From DATNPH01 sp036703315 (GTDB lineage: Bacteria; Cyanobacteriota; Cyanobacteriia; Cyanobacteriales; Coleofasciculaceae): 23,777 nucleotides of DNA. Positions 7,710 through 13,659 of the stretch are shown in pieces. Numbering within the stretch: position 1 is the first letter of the stretch; every line of letters starts with the position of its first letter. The notes beneath the pieces were generated by a model. It worked only from the letters and a program-made list of their open reading frames with translations. It was not told where the DNA came from and did no database searches. The stretch spans positions 1-23,777 of the forward strand of contig DATNPH010000258.1 of NCBI GenBank assembly GCA_036703315.1. Direction: 5' to 3'. Made by a program: the position numbers and the translations under genes.

Positions 7710-7908
7710 CTACCCAGAAGTTTCATTAACCCAGCAGACTAGGGGAGAGACAATCTGTTCATCCTCATCAAACATTGCCCGATTTTCAAGAATCTTTTTA
7801 ACGAAAGTCAGTTCCTTGATTGGGAGCAGCAACCACCTTAGGAGAAGCTCCTGGAGCTTCAGGTTCGGCACCGGTACTGACCTCAGAATCGGATTGTTGA
7901 CTGGTCAT
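7710..7908 (-). pseudogene. Small frameshifted gene of unknown function
   Basis: From ATG 7908 (GAGAG 7 nt upstream) a 36-residue acidic, Pro/Ala-rich ORF begins MTSQQSDSEVSTGAEPEAPG and stops at 7798. A +1 shift just before that stop gives a protein-like continuation, FVKKILENRAMFDEDEQ then IVSPLVCWVNETSG, ending at 7710. The two halves together would be about 66 residues. Either one base has been lost (mutation or sequencing error) or the match is chance. I do not recognise a family. Confidence 0.3.
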
Positions 7909-7991
7909 ACGATATCTCTCATCAAGCGGAGTGTCACCCTCTTCTGTGGTTGGGGGCGATCGCTTAAATTCTAGAGCGTTACTCGGTCAAG

Positions 7992-8393
7992 TTAGGCGGC
8001 TTTAACGACTTCGTTTTCTTGTCCCGAAATTGATATCAGTTTAATGTGTTTTCGCCCTAGATCAATGGCAAATTCATCCCCTGGCTTTAAGCCCAACTGT
8101 TTCGTGTAAGCTGAACCAACCAGCAGGTTCCCATTGGACTGCACCGTAACCCGGTAGCTAGGACTGCGTCCCACATGACCATTCCCTTCATGTTGGGCAT
8201 CTAACGAAATCTCTTGTGCGTCAAGCAGAGCATTGAGAAACTTTATCAGATTAACTCGCTCTACCCCGTTTTTGGTGACGGTATAGTAGCCGCAGGCTTT
8301 AGCTTTTTCTTCTTTGCTCAAGTCAGACAGCTTTTTGACTTTATTAATTAATGCCTCGCCCTCTAAGGGCTTTATTTTTTTCTTTCTCGCCAT
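7992..8393 (-). CDS. Cyanobacterial AbrB-like transcription regulator (cyAbrB)
   Basis: This 133-residue protein is of the cyAbrB family. It opens with the Lys-rich MARKKKIKPLEGEALINKV, continues with the diagnostic DLSKEEKAKACGYYTVTKNG and the helix VNLIKFLNALLDAQ, and ends in a C-terminal AbrB-like hairpin domain, YRVTVQSNGNLLVGSAYTKQ then LGLKPGDEFAIDLGRKHIKL. Members bind DNA broadly. They are known to affect nitrogen/carbon balance, cell differentiation and toxin or hydrogenase genes. Most cyanobacteria have two or more copies, and which paralogue this is cannot be told here. It is a single-gene unit; a TATAAT box lies about 50 bp upstream. It is unrelated in length and architecture to the AbrB/MazE antitoxin at 5432. 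Confidence 0.92.
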   Translation of the reverse strand: MARKKKIKPLEGEALINKVKKLSDLSKEEKAKACGYYTVTKNGVERVNLIKFLNALLDAQEISLDAQHEGNGHVGRSPSYRVTVQSNGNLLVGSAYTKQLGLKPGDEFAIDLGRKHIKLISISGQENEVVKAA

Positions 8394-8442
8394 AATAATA
8401 AGGTCTACTTATGCCATTAAATTGCTGATATTCTTATTTTGT

Positions 8443-8448
8443 ATTATA
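8443..8448 (-). promoter_or_regulatory. Probable -10 box (TATAAT) of cyAbrB
   Basis: On the complement, TATAAT occurs about 50 nt before ATG 8393 within a very AT-rich stretch, and TTAAAT lies about 16 nt further upstream as a weak -35 candidate. This is a plausible sigma-70-type promoter but is based on pattern alone. Confidence 0.4.
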
Positions 8449-8569
8449 TAAAAAAGCTTCAAAAATTTAAGGATTGAAATCCAACCCTTTTTCGGCGGTT
8501 ATCCGAATCAAAAACATCTCTAAAAATATCCGATTTGAGGTAGTTTTTTGTCGGTCAGCTCATAGCATC

Positions 8570-8617
8570 AAAAAGTTCTTGGGAGTCTTGCCGAGTTTCG
8601 ACCCCAAGAGCTTTTTT
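8570..8617. terminator. Strong hairpin with A/T flanks (terminator-like)
   Basis: AAAAAGTTCTTGGG (8570-8583) pairs with CCCAAGAGCTTTTTT (8603-8617) through about 14 base pairs including one G-U, with a ~19-nt loop, and is followed by TTTTTTGTTTT on the plus strand. The complement also ends in a T-run, so it could work both ways. It sits upstream of cyAbrB with no gene directly before it. An unannotated short plus-strand transcript from 8460-8570 would explain it. Confidence 0.55.
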
Positions 8618-8743
8618 GTTTTAACGTTCGTATCTTGCTCCTCACACAAGAGAAAGAATAGCACGTTATTGAGTTGCCTTTAGCCTATCTGAAGATGGGC
8701 ATTTGTGTTAATCAGAGGAGTATAAAAGAACACAAAGTGGTTT

Positions 8744-8787
8744 GGAGAGGAGGCTCCGGTTTCAGATGACGTCAACGCCCTCTCTCC
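8744..8787. other. Stable imperfect hairpin, candidate structured RNA or element
   Basis: GGAGAGGAGGC (8744-8754) pairs with GCCCTCTCTCC (8777-8787) with one mismatch and one G-T. The loop region contains the palindrome TGACGTCA (8767-8774). TATAAA at about 8721 precedes it and a T9 run follows at about 8823-8831. It is part of a 630-bp gene-free stretch (8394-9025). It does not match an RNA family I recognise. Confidence 0.3.
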
Positions 8788-8923
8788 CATGAAAGTGTCG
8801 TAAAATTGTATTCGATGGCACATTTTTTTTTACACTAATCCCCTTCTTTAAGCAGACAGGAAACGCTTAAAGGTGATGGTAGTTTTTAGTTAATAACCGA
8901 ACAAAAAACACTAATTCGGCAGC

Positions 8924-8951
8924 CCCCAGCGTGATGCACTGGGGTTTCTTT
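8924..8951 (+). terminator. Rho-independent terminator-like hairpin
   Basis: CCCCAG (8924-8929) and CTGGGG (8939-8944) enclose a 9-nt loop and are followed by TTTCTTTCT on the plus strand. The nearest plus-strand gene upstream is far away (PIN toxin, 6050), so the hairpin suggests a short plus-strand transcript between about 8700 and 8924. Confidence 0.5.
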
Positions 8952-9025
8952 CTCTAGAGCGCAAGATTTTTCTTTACCATCAGTCAATTCAACTTCTTCC
9001 ACTCCTTCACATAAAAACTCATAGG

Positions 9026-9397
9026 TTAGTGGAAAAACTTGCGGTTCGGGGGCAAATAATCAGAGCAATCGTTCGCTTTTTCAGTTAGAGCAATACAAGG
9101 GTGTACTGCACATTTGAGATAAGGATTTTTTGAAAAGAATTGACAGTTTATACAGGGAACTTGATGTAAACGCTCTAGGGCAATAATTTCAGCTCGTGCG
9201 GCCATTAAAATTATTGATACCATAAGACAAAGAATCGCCCATCCCATAATAAAGTTAATGGAAGGTTCCAACAGTACTACATCCAATGGGTTTCCTCCAT
9301 TCTGTTTAGTCTGAGCGACTTTTACTTCACTCAGAGTTATCTGATTAAAATCCTTCTCCCCTATTGCGTATCGTTTCAGAAGTTCATTACCCTGCAT
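9026..9397 (-). CDS. Small Cys-rich membrane protein with pentapeptide-protein-like head
   Basis: This is a 123-residue protein of unknown function. Residues 5-20 (ELLKRYAIGEKDFNQI) match the leader of cyanobacterial pentapeptide-repeat proteins ('ELL.RYA.GERDF..'), but no pentapeptide repeats follow. A single transmembrane helix lies at about 46-68 (INFIMGWAILCLMVSIILMA). After it comes a Cys-rich tail with the pattern C-x2-C-x9-C-x3-HPC-x10-C in PCINCQFFSKNPYLKCAVHP. I know similar 'CxxCxFFSNNPYLxCAVHP...DCxDY' tails from other cyanobacterial proteins; they may bind a metal or form disulfides. The start is ATG 9397 with no clear Shine-Dalgarno. It has no operon partner. Confidence 0.6.
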   Translation of the reverse strand: MQGNELLKRYAIGEKDFNQITLSEVKVAQTKQNGGNPLDVVLLEPSINFIMGWAILCLMVSIILMAARAEIIALERLHQVPCINCQFFSKNPYLKCAVHPCIALTEKANDCSDYLPPNRKFFH

Positions 9398-9506
9398 ATT
9401 AAAAGACTAAAGGACGCTTCTGTGTTGTTTACGAGAAAGGTGCTAGAAGAAAGCCAAGCTGCAATCATTGCTTAAACCTAAAGCTCAAACATCAAAACGC
9501 ATTCAA

Positions 9507-9710
9507 CTACGAAGCACGAGACTCTTCGCCATCTTCTTGAACCTCATTACCCGCTAGGGAAACATCGGCATCAAAATGGTCATTTTGCTGACCTTGTTCG
9601 CGGTAATCGTCGTAGTCGCCCTCTTGTTTAGAGTGATTACCTGATTTAGCGAGATCAGCATCAAAATAGTCGTCTTGCTGACCTTGGTTGCGGTAAGCGT
9701 CGTAGGTCAT
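9507..9710 (-). CDS. Tandemly duplicated acidic mini-protein
   Basis: This 67-residue, strongly acidic, Gln/Asp/Tyr-rich protein has no Cys and no signal peptide. It is built from two 30-residue copies, residues 3-32 and 33-62, each containing 'YRxQGQQxDxFDAD' followed by 'GN'; about 16 of 30 positions agree. The duplication is also plain in the DNA. The ATG at 9710 has a good ribosome-binding site (AGGAG, 8 nt spacing), which argues for real translation. The composition suggests an intrinsically disordered protein. I do not recognise a family. No maturation or export gene is adjacent, so a modified-peptide precursor is not supported. Confidence 0.65.
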   Translation of the reverse strand: MTYDAYRNQGQQDDYFDADLAKSGNHSKQEGDYDDYREQGQQNDHFDADVSLAGNEVQEDGEESRAS

Positions 9711-9866
9711 TTCAGTTTCTCCTAAAAGCTTAAAATGATTTATCTATGTTGAGCGAGAAGTTTAGCTGAGATTAGTGAAACGCTCCATCATGCCTTACGT
9801 TCAAATAGTGTTAAGAAGTCTGATGCAAGGCTAGCATTCCACTTCGCAAACAGCCTCAATCTCAGA

Positions 9867-9898
9867 TAGGGTGTTAGATTGGCAATGCCCACCCTACT
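9867..9898. repeat. GGCAATGCCCACCCTAC short repeat
   Basis: GGCAATGCCCACCCTAC (9881-9897) is preceded by TAGGGTG, which can pair with CACCCTA. The same 17-mer is found at 14664-14680, where its partner arm is also nearby. This is a common short dispersed repeat of cyanobacterial intergenic DNA. It lies just upstream of the glutathione S-transferase gene. Confidence 0.6.
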
Positions 9899-9920
9899 CA
9901 TAAAGCTGTGAGGTTTTCTC

Positions 9921-10574
9921 ATGCTGACGCTTTATCACGAGCCGATTTCTCCCAACTCCCGCCGCGTCTGGATTACACTCCTGGAAAAAGGACTTGAGTT
10001 TGAACTGGTAGAGATAAAACTGGATGGGGAGCAGTTTAAACCAGATTTTTTGACGATTAACCCTTTCCACCACATTCCAGTTTTGGTAGATGAGGGCTTT
10101 AACATAGTGGAATCTTTGGCAATTGTGGACTATTTAGAGGCAAAGTACCCCACGCCTGCGATGTTGCCAAAAGATGTAAAGGATTTGGCAGTTGTGCGGA
10201 TGGTGCAATTGGTAACAGTGAATGAGTTGTTGCCTTCCAGTAGTCCACTGTTTCCGCAGATGTTGGGCTTGCCCGCAGGAGATCCAGAAAAAATCGAGCA
10301 GGCAAAGCAGAAAGTTTCAACAGTGCTAAAGTTTTTTGAGAATTTATTAGGCGATCGCCCTTACTTTGGTAGTCAAAACCTGACTGTAGCCGAGGTTGTT
10401 GCTGGAACCGTAATACCCTGGTTACCTAGAGGGGGCGTGTCCTTGAGCGACTATCCAAAACTGAGTGCTTGGTGCGATCGCTTGATGGCACGGGAGGCGT
10501 GGCAAGCAACCGAGGCTACACCAGAGGTAATGGAAGCCTTCAAGTCTCGCATGGCAGCTCGAATGGCGCAGTAG
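9921..10574 (+). CDS. Glutathione S-transferase family protein
   Basis: This is a 217-residue cytosolic GST-like protein that would conjugate or reduce electrophiles with glutathione. The N-terminal thioredoxin-fold domain (1-80) shows LTLYHEPISPNSRRVWITL, with Ser residues near 9-12 at the usual catalytic position. It also has the cis-proline motif HIPVL and the glutathione-binding NIVESLAIVDYLEAKYP. The all-helical C-terminal domain follows (about 88-210) with FGSQNLTVAEVVAGTVIPWL. Length is normal. ATG 9921 is the first start. Transcription appears monocistronic. Substrate and class cannot be told from sequence. Confidence 0.9.
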   Translation: MLTLYHEPISPNSRRVWITLLEKGLEFELVEIKLDGEQFKPDFLTINPFHHIPVLVDEGFNIVESLAIVDYLEAKYPTPAMLPKDVKDLAVVRMVQLVTVNELLPSSSPLFPQMLGLPAGDPEKIEQAKQKVSTVLKFFENLLGDRPYFGSQNLTVAEVVAGTVIPWLPRGGVSLSDYPKLSAWCDRLMAREAWQATEATPEVMEAFKSRMAARMAQ

Positions 10575-10635
10575 AATGCAGGTTGAACAATTAAGGTAAA
10601 TTCTTGTCAGAGTCTTGTCGAGTTCTCATGTGATT

Positions 10636-11265
10636 ATGGAACCGAGTTTTCCAGGGATGAACCCTTATCTTGAAAATCCTTCTTTGTGGTCAGAAGTTCA
10701 CTCTTGGCTAATTGTTCGGCTTGCGCGTTCGCTCAATCCCTGACTGATACCAAAGTATCGAGCTGCTGTCGAGAAACGGGTTTACGATGATGCTCTACTT
10801 GTCGGTATTGCAGATGCGCCTGTTTTCCAACAAAACCCTGAGGCTGTATCAAGTGCTGTTGTAGCAACTGGGGTTTTAAGCAAGCCAATTCGGGTGACGG
10901 TACCCCTGACAGAAGAAATCACTGAACGCTATCTGGAGATTCGGGAAGTAAAAACCGGGCGGGTGGTAACTGCCATAGAGGTACTCTCTCCAAAGAATAA
11001 ACGAGTCGGTGAAGGTCGAGACAAGTACCTGACCAAGCGACAAAAAGTCTTGAACAGTACAACTCACTTCGTTGAAATCGATCTGCTGAGAAGGGGTTCC
11101 TTCATGCCAATGGATCAAGCGATTCCATCGCACTACTGCATTCTAGTCAGTCGGGCTAATCTGCGTCCCGAAGCTGAACTCTACCCGTTTAATATACGTG
11201 AATCGATTCCTCAATGCTTGCTTCCTTTAAAGATGACAGCAGAAGCTGTAATAACTCATTTGTAG
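10636..11265 (+). pseudogene. DUF4058 family gene interrupted by an in-frame TGA and truncated at the 3' end
   Basis: ATG 10636 opens MEPSFPGMNPYLENPSLW, the hallmark start of DUF4058. The frame runs to SLNP, meets TGA at 10741-10743 (codon 36), and continues in the same frame with LIPKYRAAVEKRVYDD. It goes on through the conserved RYLEIREVKTGRVVTAIEVL, LSPKNKRVGEGRDKY and THFVEIDLLRRG to a stop at 11265. Family members read 'NPxLIPKY', so the stop replaces one residue; a CGA-to-TGA change would do it. The end (PLKMTAEAVITHL) also diverges and lacks the usual ~30 C-terminal residues. The function of DUF4058 is unknown. It is probably inactive, though an internal start could still yield the C-terminal 124 residues. 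Confidence 0.8.
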
Positions 11266-11290
11266 TTCATAGTTTCCCCCGCGATCGTGC

Positions 11291-11377
11291 GCCTAACGTT
11301 CCTGCTCACCGGACGCAGATAACCTTTGTATCCCAGAGATAACCTAGATTTGTTCCGATGCAGCAGGGTTGTTAGCC
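11291..11377. repeat. attC-like site A (87 bp)
   Basis: This imperfect palindrome begins GCCTAAC (11291) and ends GTTAGCC (11377); inner arms CCTGCT and AGCAGG can also pair. It has the same length as the element at 11978-12064 and matches it ungapped at roughly 54 of 87 positions by hand. Both carry TAACCTTTG at exactly offset 29 and TTGTTAG at the right end. RYYYAAC...GTTRRRY boundaries with a variable centre are the hallmark of integron attC sites. On the complement the site follows the membrane-protein gene, as expected for a gene cassette. The alternative is a non-integron repeat. Confidence 0.55.
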
Positions 11378-11445
11378 AACTTGTTGTCAGCCCACTTAGT
11401 TGATATACTATCCGCCCACACCTGTTTTAGATAATAGAGAGTTTG

Positions 11446-11943
11446 TTAGTCAATAGCTCTTAACGATATGTGTATCCCGATAAACTGATGGATCTCGTTC
11501 GCAAAACTCTGACACTCATAGAAACCAAGATTGGCGGATGAAAGTGGGAGTGTACGGTTAGCCATCAAAGCCAAACGAATCTGGAATGCATCCCTTCCAC
11601 GTCTGGCATATCTTTCCATCTCTAACGCGATGATTTCTGTAACATTGTACTGCGCATTTTGAATATCATATTTTGAGCCAAGAATACCACCTTTTTTATA
11701 GGCAATCACCCCAGTCTTTCTATTGATAACACACCATAATTCGCGTTCTCGCACAATGAGCACAATAAACCAAATAAAGAAGATTACTATAATAATCCCA
11801 ACCAGTGACAAAATAACTCCTTTAAGCAGACAGAAGACTGTGAAAACTAACAACAGTCCAAAGCCAAAGATGCTAGATGAATAATCTGGAGAATAGTGAA
11901 TCAATAAAATAGAATTACTCTTACGTTCAATCTCTAATGGCAT
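11446..11943 (-). CDS. Small two-helix membrane protein of unknown function (possible cassette gene)
   Basis: This 165-residue protein has two closely spaced transmembrane helices at about 24-42 and 44-64 (IFGFGLLLVFTVFCLL and GIIIVIFFIWFIVLIV). A soluble beta-rich region follows: ELWCVINRKTGVIAYKKGG, then YNVTEIIALEMERYARRGRD and a final helix FANEIHQFIG. The layout resembles small bacterial proteins with a PH-like domain behind a TM pair, but I do not recognise the family. The ATG at 11943 lies about 35 bp from one 87-bp attC-like site, and the stop lies about 70 bp from the other. The gene therefore fills the space between them in the orientation typical of integron cassettes. Confidence 0.7.
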   Translation of the reverse strand: MPLEIERKSNSILLIHYSPDYSSSIFGFGLLLVFTVFCLLKGVILSLVGIIIVIFFIWFIVLIVRERELWCVINRKTGVIAYKKGGILGSKYDIQNAQYNVTEIIALEMERYARRGRDAFQIRLALMANRTLPLSSANLGFYECQSFANEIHQFIGIHISLRAID

Positions 11944-11977
11944 CGCAGTTCCGACCTATTTTCGGGTGGGTAGAGCG

Positions 11978-12064
11978 AGCTAACGGTGCGGTTGAGCGGC
12001 TGCTAGTAACCTTTGCGTCCACACCAAGATCTTGAGTCAGTCCGCTCCAGCCGAGTTGTTAGAC
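11978..12064. repeat. attC-like site B (87 bp)
   Basis: This second 87-bp imperfect palindrome runs from AGCTAAC to GTTAGAC. Its arms pair over a longer distance than in site A: on the complement GTCTAAC..CGGCTGGAGCGG faces the reverse complement of GCTAAC..CGGTTGAGCGG. TAACCTTTG is at offset 29 as in site A. Relative to the minus-strand gene it lies upstream, so it would be the attC of a preceding cassette or a substitute primary site. No integrase gene is in the window. Confidence 0.55.
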
Positions 12065-12157
12065 TGTGCTAGCTACCAAGATTTAGACTATTTTGGCATT
12101 TCACCAGTGGTAAGTTCCATAAATGTATGCTGCTTTCCGTAATTGCCTCTGATTCTA

Positions 12158-12409
12158 ATGCCGATCGCCACTACGTCCAACAACAAAGAAGCTGGCTTGT
12201 CTCTGTTGAGGGGCTGGATTATCGGTGTAGTGTTTACAGCGACCAAGCTACCCGCGCCAGTTCCTCCACTGATAGGGTTGATTGGAGCGGCTGGCGTGTT
12301 GCTTGGTGGCTATTGCTATGAAGCGATCGCCAAACTCCTGCTCAAACAATATCGAGGAAGACGTGTTCGATCGCAACAATTAGCACATCTAGAATTACTT
12401 CATAAATAG
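12158..12409 (+). CDS. XapX domain (DUF1427) small membrane protein
   Basis: The core RGWIIGVVFTATKLPAPVPP followed by LIGLIGAAGVLLGG matches the XapX domain, a short two-helix membrane unit ('G...G..y.......PAPP..allGl.Gmll'). The C-terminus adds a Lys/Arg-rich cytoplasmic tail (KQYRGRRVRSQQ). Start ATG 12158 gives 83 residues; TTG 12143 is possible, and neither has a clear Shine-Dalgarno. XapX proteins have no settled function. The gene lies just outside attC-like site B, on the opposite strand to the putative cassette gene. Confidence 0.75.
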   Translation: MPIATTSNNKEAGLSLLRGWIIGVVFTATKLPAPVPPLIGLIGAAGVLLGGYCYEAIAKLLLKQYRGRRVRSQQLAHLELLHK

Positions 12410-12421
12410 CATCAGTTGGAC

Positions 12422-12605
12422 GACTCAGATCTTGCACCAGTCGCAATAACCCGCCAGGGGTTTAAACCCCTGGCTAATAGCTAAAGTCGTCTAAAGACGA
12501 CTGGACAAGAATTTTAGTCCACTTCAGTGGACTTGAGCTATTAGCCAAGAACTTAAGTTCTTGGCGGGTTATCAGGCTTATTGAGAATGGTGCAAGATCT
12601 CAGAC
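12422..12605. repeat. 184-bp composite palindromic element (MITE-like)
   Basis: Terminal inverted repeats of 18 bp match at 16 positions: GACTCAGATCTTGCACCA (12422-12439) and the complement of TGGTGCAAGATCTCAGAC (12588-12605). Inside, AACCCGCCA/TGGCGGGTT and GGCTAATAGCT/AGCTATTAGCC form further nested arms. Each arm carries its own small palindromes (AGGGGTTTAAACCCCT, AGTCGTCTAAAGACGACT, AGTCCACTTCAGTGGACT, AAGAACTTAAGTTCTT). There is no ORF. This type of element is, to my knowledge, dispersed in Microcoleus/Coleofasciculus-like genomes, probably as a non-autonomous mobile repeat. It lies in the 564-bp gap 12410-12973. Confidence 0.75.
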
Positions 12606-12973
12606 GATCTAGAGATAGTAATCCTGCCTGTTCCATAGTAAAGAAGCCGTAGATAGCCGAGTTCAACATCCGCATTGAGCATTTATCTCCTTCGCATCAG
12701 GCAGCCTAACACTTCACTAGTCTGTCTAGTTCAATGTAACTTTGCTGAACTGAGTCATTAATCACACTCATGTAGCTTAAGTTTCTACCTAACTATCAAA
12801 ACTTGCCTGGTATGTCATCCAATGCTGCTACATGATGGTGAAAGCAAATCTAAGCCATTTGATTTATTCCCCATACTCAGTTTGCAATAGGGGTATTCAC
12901 TGAATGTCTCTAAGCAAATTCCTATAATATCCTCCCAATTCCCTTGTAGAGTTTTTGAACAGAGAGTCTAGCT

Positions 12974-13174
12974 ATGGAAGCTATAAATTATCCACTTATT
13001 CGTTTTCTGAAGGAAGAGCTAAAAATTCCTAAGAACTCCATCAAACTTGCATTACAACATTCCGAGCAGATTCCAAGTATGCTGCCGATAATCCTTTGGC
13101 AGTACGGTTTGATTACGTTAGCACAACTCGACCAAATTTATGACTGGCTATATGGATTTCCCAAAGTCAATTAA
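12974..13174 (+). CDS. DUF2949 family protein
   Basis: This 66-residue protein of the cyanobacterial DUF2949 family contains the characteristic LIRFLKEELKIPKNSIKLAL, LPIILWQYGLITLAQLDQI and the final DWLYG. It appears to be a small helical protein with a winged-helix-like pattern ('LP..LWQYGLiTl.QLdqifdWL'). No function is established. ATG 12974 is the first Met of the frame. It is a single gene, preceded by the palindromic element and about 370 bp of apparently empty sequence. Confidence 0.85.
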   Translation: MEAINYPLIRFLKEELKIPKNSIKLALQHSEQIPSMLPIILWQYGLITLAQLDQIYDWLYGFPKVN

Positions 13175-13176
13175 TG

Positions 13177-13335
13177 CTAAATCCAAATTCTCAACAGAGG
13201 TGAATTAATATCTAAAATAGTTACAAATGCTTTGCCTTCTAGTCCTAAAAAATCTCGCTGTGGCTCTCCGATGTAGATGGTACATTGGTCACGAAAGAGA
13301 AAATATTGACCGATCTGCTTAGCAGCAGCGCTAGG
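13177..13335 (-). pseudogene. Decapitated remnant of an unidentified gene
   Basis: An open frame without a start codon reads AKQIGQYFLFRDQCTIYIGE, then PQRDFLGLEGKAFVTILDIN, and stops at 13177. The composition and the regular strand pattern look like a real protein C-terminus. Its upstream end runs into a repeat-like GC-rich stretch (13320-13370, 'GCTAATGCCTTGC..CGCTAACGC'), suggesting that repeat insertion or deletion removed the 5' part. I do not recognise the family. Nothing else was found in 13336-13659. Confidence 0.35.
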
Positions 13336-13659
13336 CTAATGCCTTGCTTCGCTAACGCTTGTCATCAAAGCATAGCAGTACTTTTGCTCAATCTGACCCT
13401 GTGTTTAATCCGCAGGCGTCCGTCATTTATGTAACTGTAACTGCTCACAGCCAAAAGGACATCTGATTGTGGATGGGGAACAGAATTTGTCTGTTTTGAT
13501 GCAACCGGAAACTGATTTTTCAAGTAAAAATTCGGTCTCCACGTTGATAACAATTTTGACTGAGTAGCAACCCCAAAATAAGGCTAACTACCTACTTGGT
13601 TTTCGCCATCCCAAAATACCAGAATATACAGGCTTTGCAGTGGCTTGATTGGATGGCAC

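Noticed and set aside
8634..8660. CTCCTCACAC, resembling the core of the cyanobacterial small RNA Yfr1.
   Set aside because: The flanking stems and the terminator hairpin that should directly follow in Yfr1 are absent.
9507..9710. Acidic duplicated mini-protein as a RiPP precursor.
   Set aside because: No leader/core division, no Cys/Ser/Thr-rich core, and no modifying or export genes nearby.
12422..12605. Direct/inverted repeats considered as a CRISPR array.
   Set aside because: The units are nested palindromes of different sequence, not equal repeats with unique spacers; no cas genes are present.
12553..12675. 40-codon minus-strand ORF starting MRMLNSAIYGFFTMEQAGLL.
   Set aside because: It runs into the palindromic element, has poor ribosome-binding-site spacing and no family I recognise; the first 25 codons could be a remnant but support is too thin.
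12703..12790. GCCTAAC at 12703-12709 as a third attC-like end.
   Set aside because: No matching GTTAG-type partner arm at about 80 bp and no TAACCTTTG core.
13365..13553. 62-codon minus-strand ORF.
   Set aside because: Random-looking composition, no Shine-Dalgarno, no family pattern.
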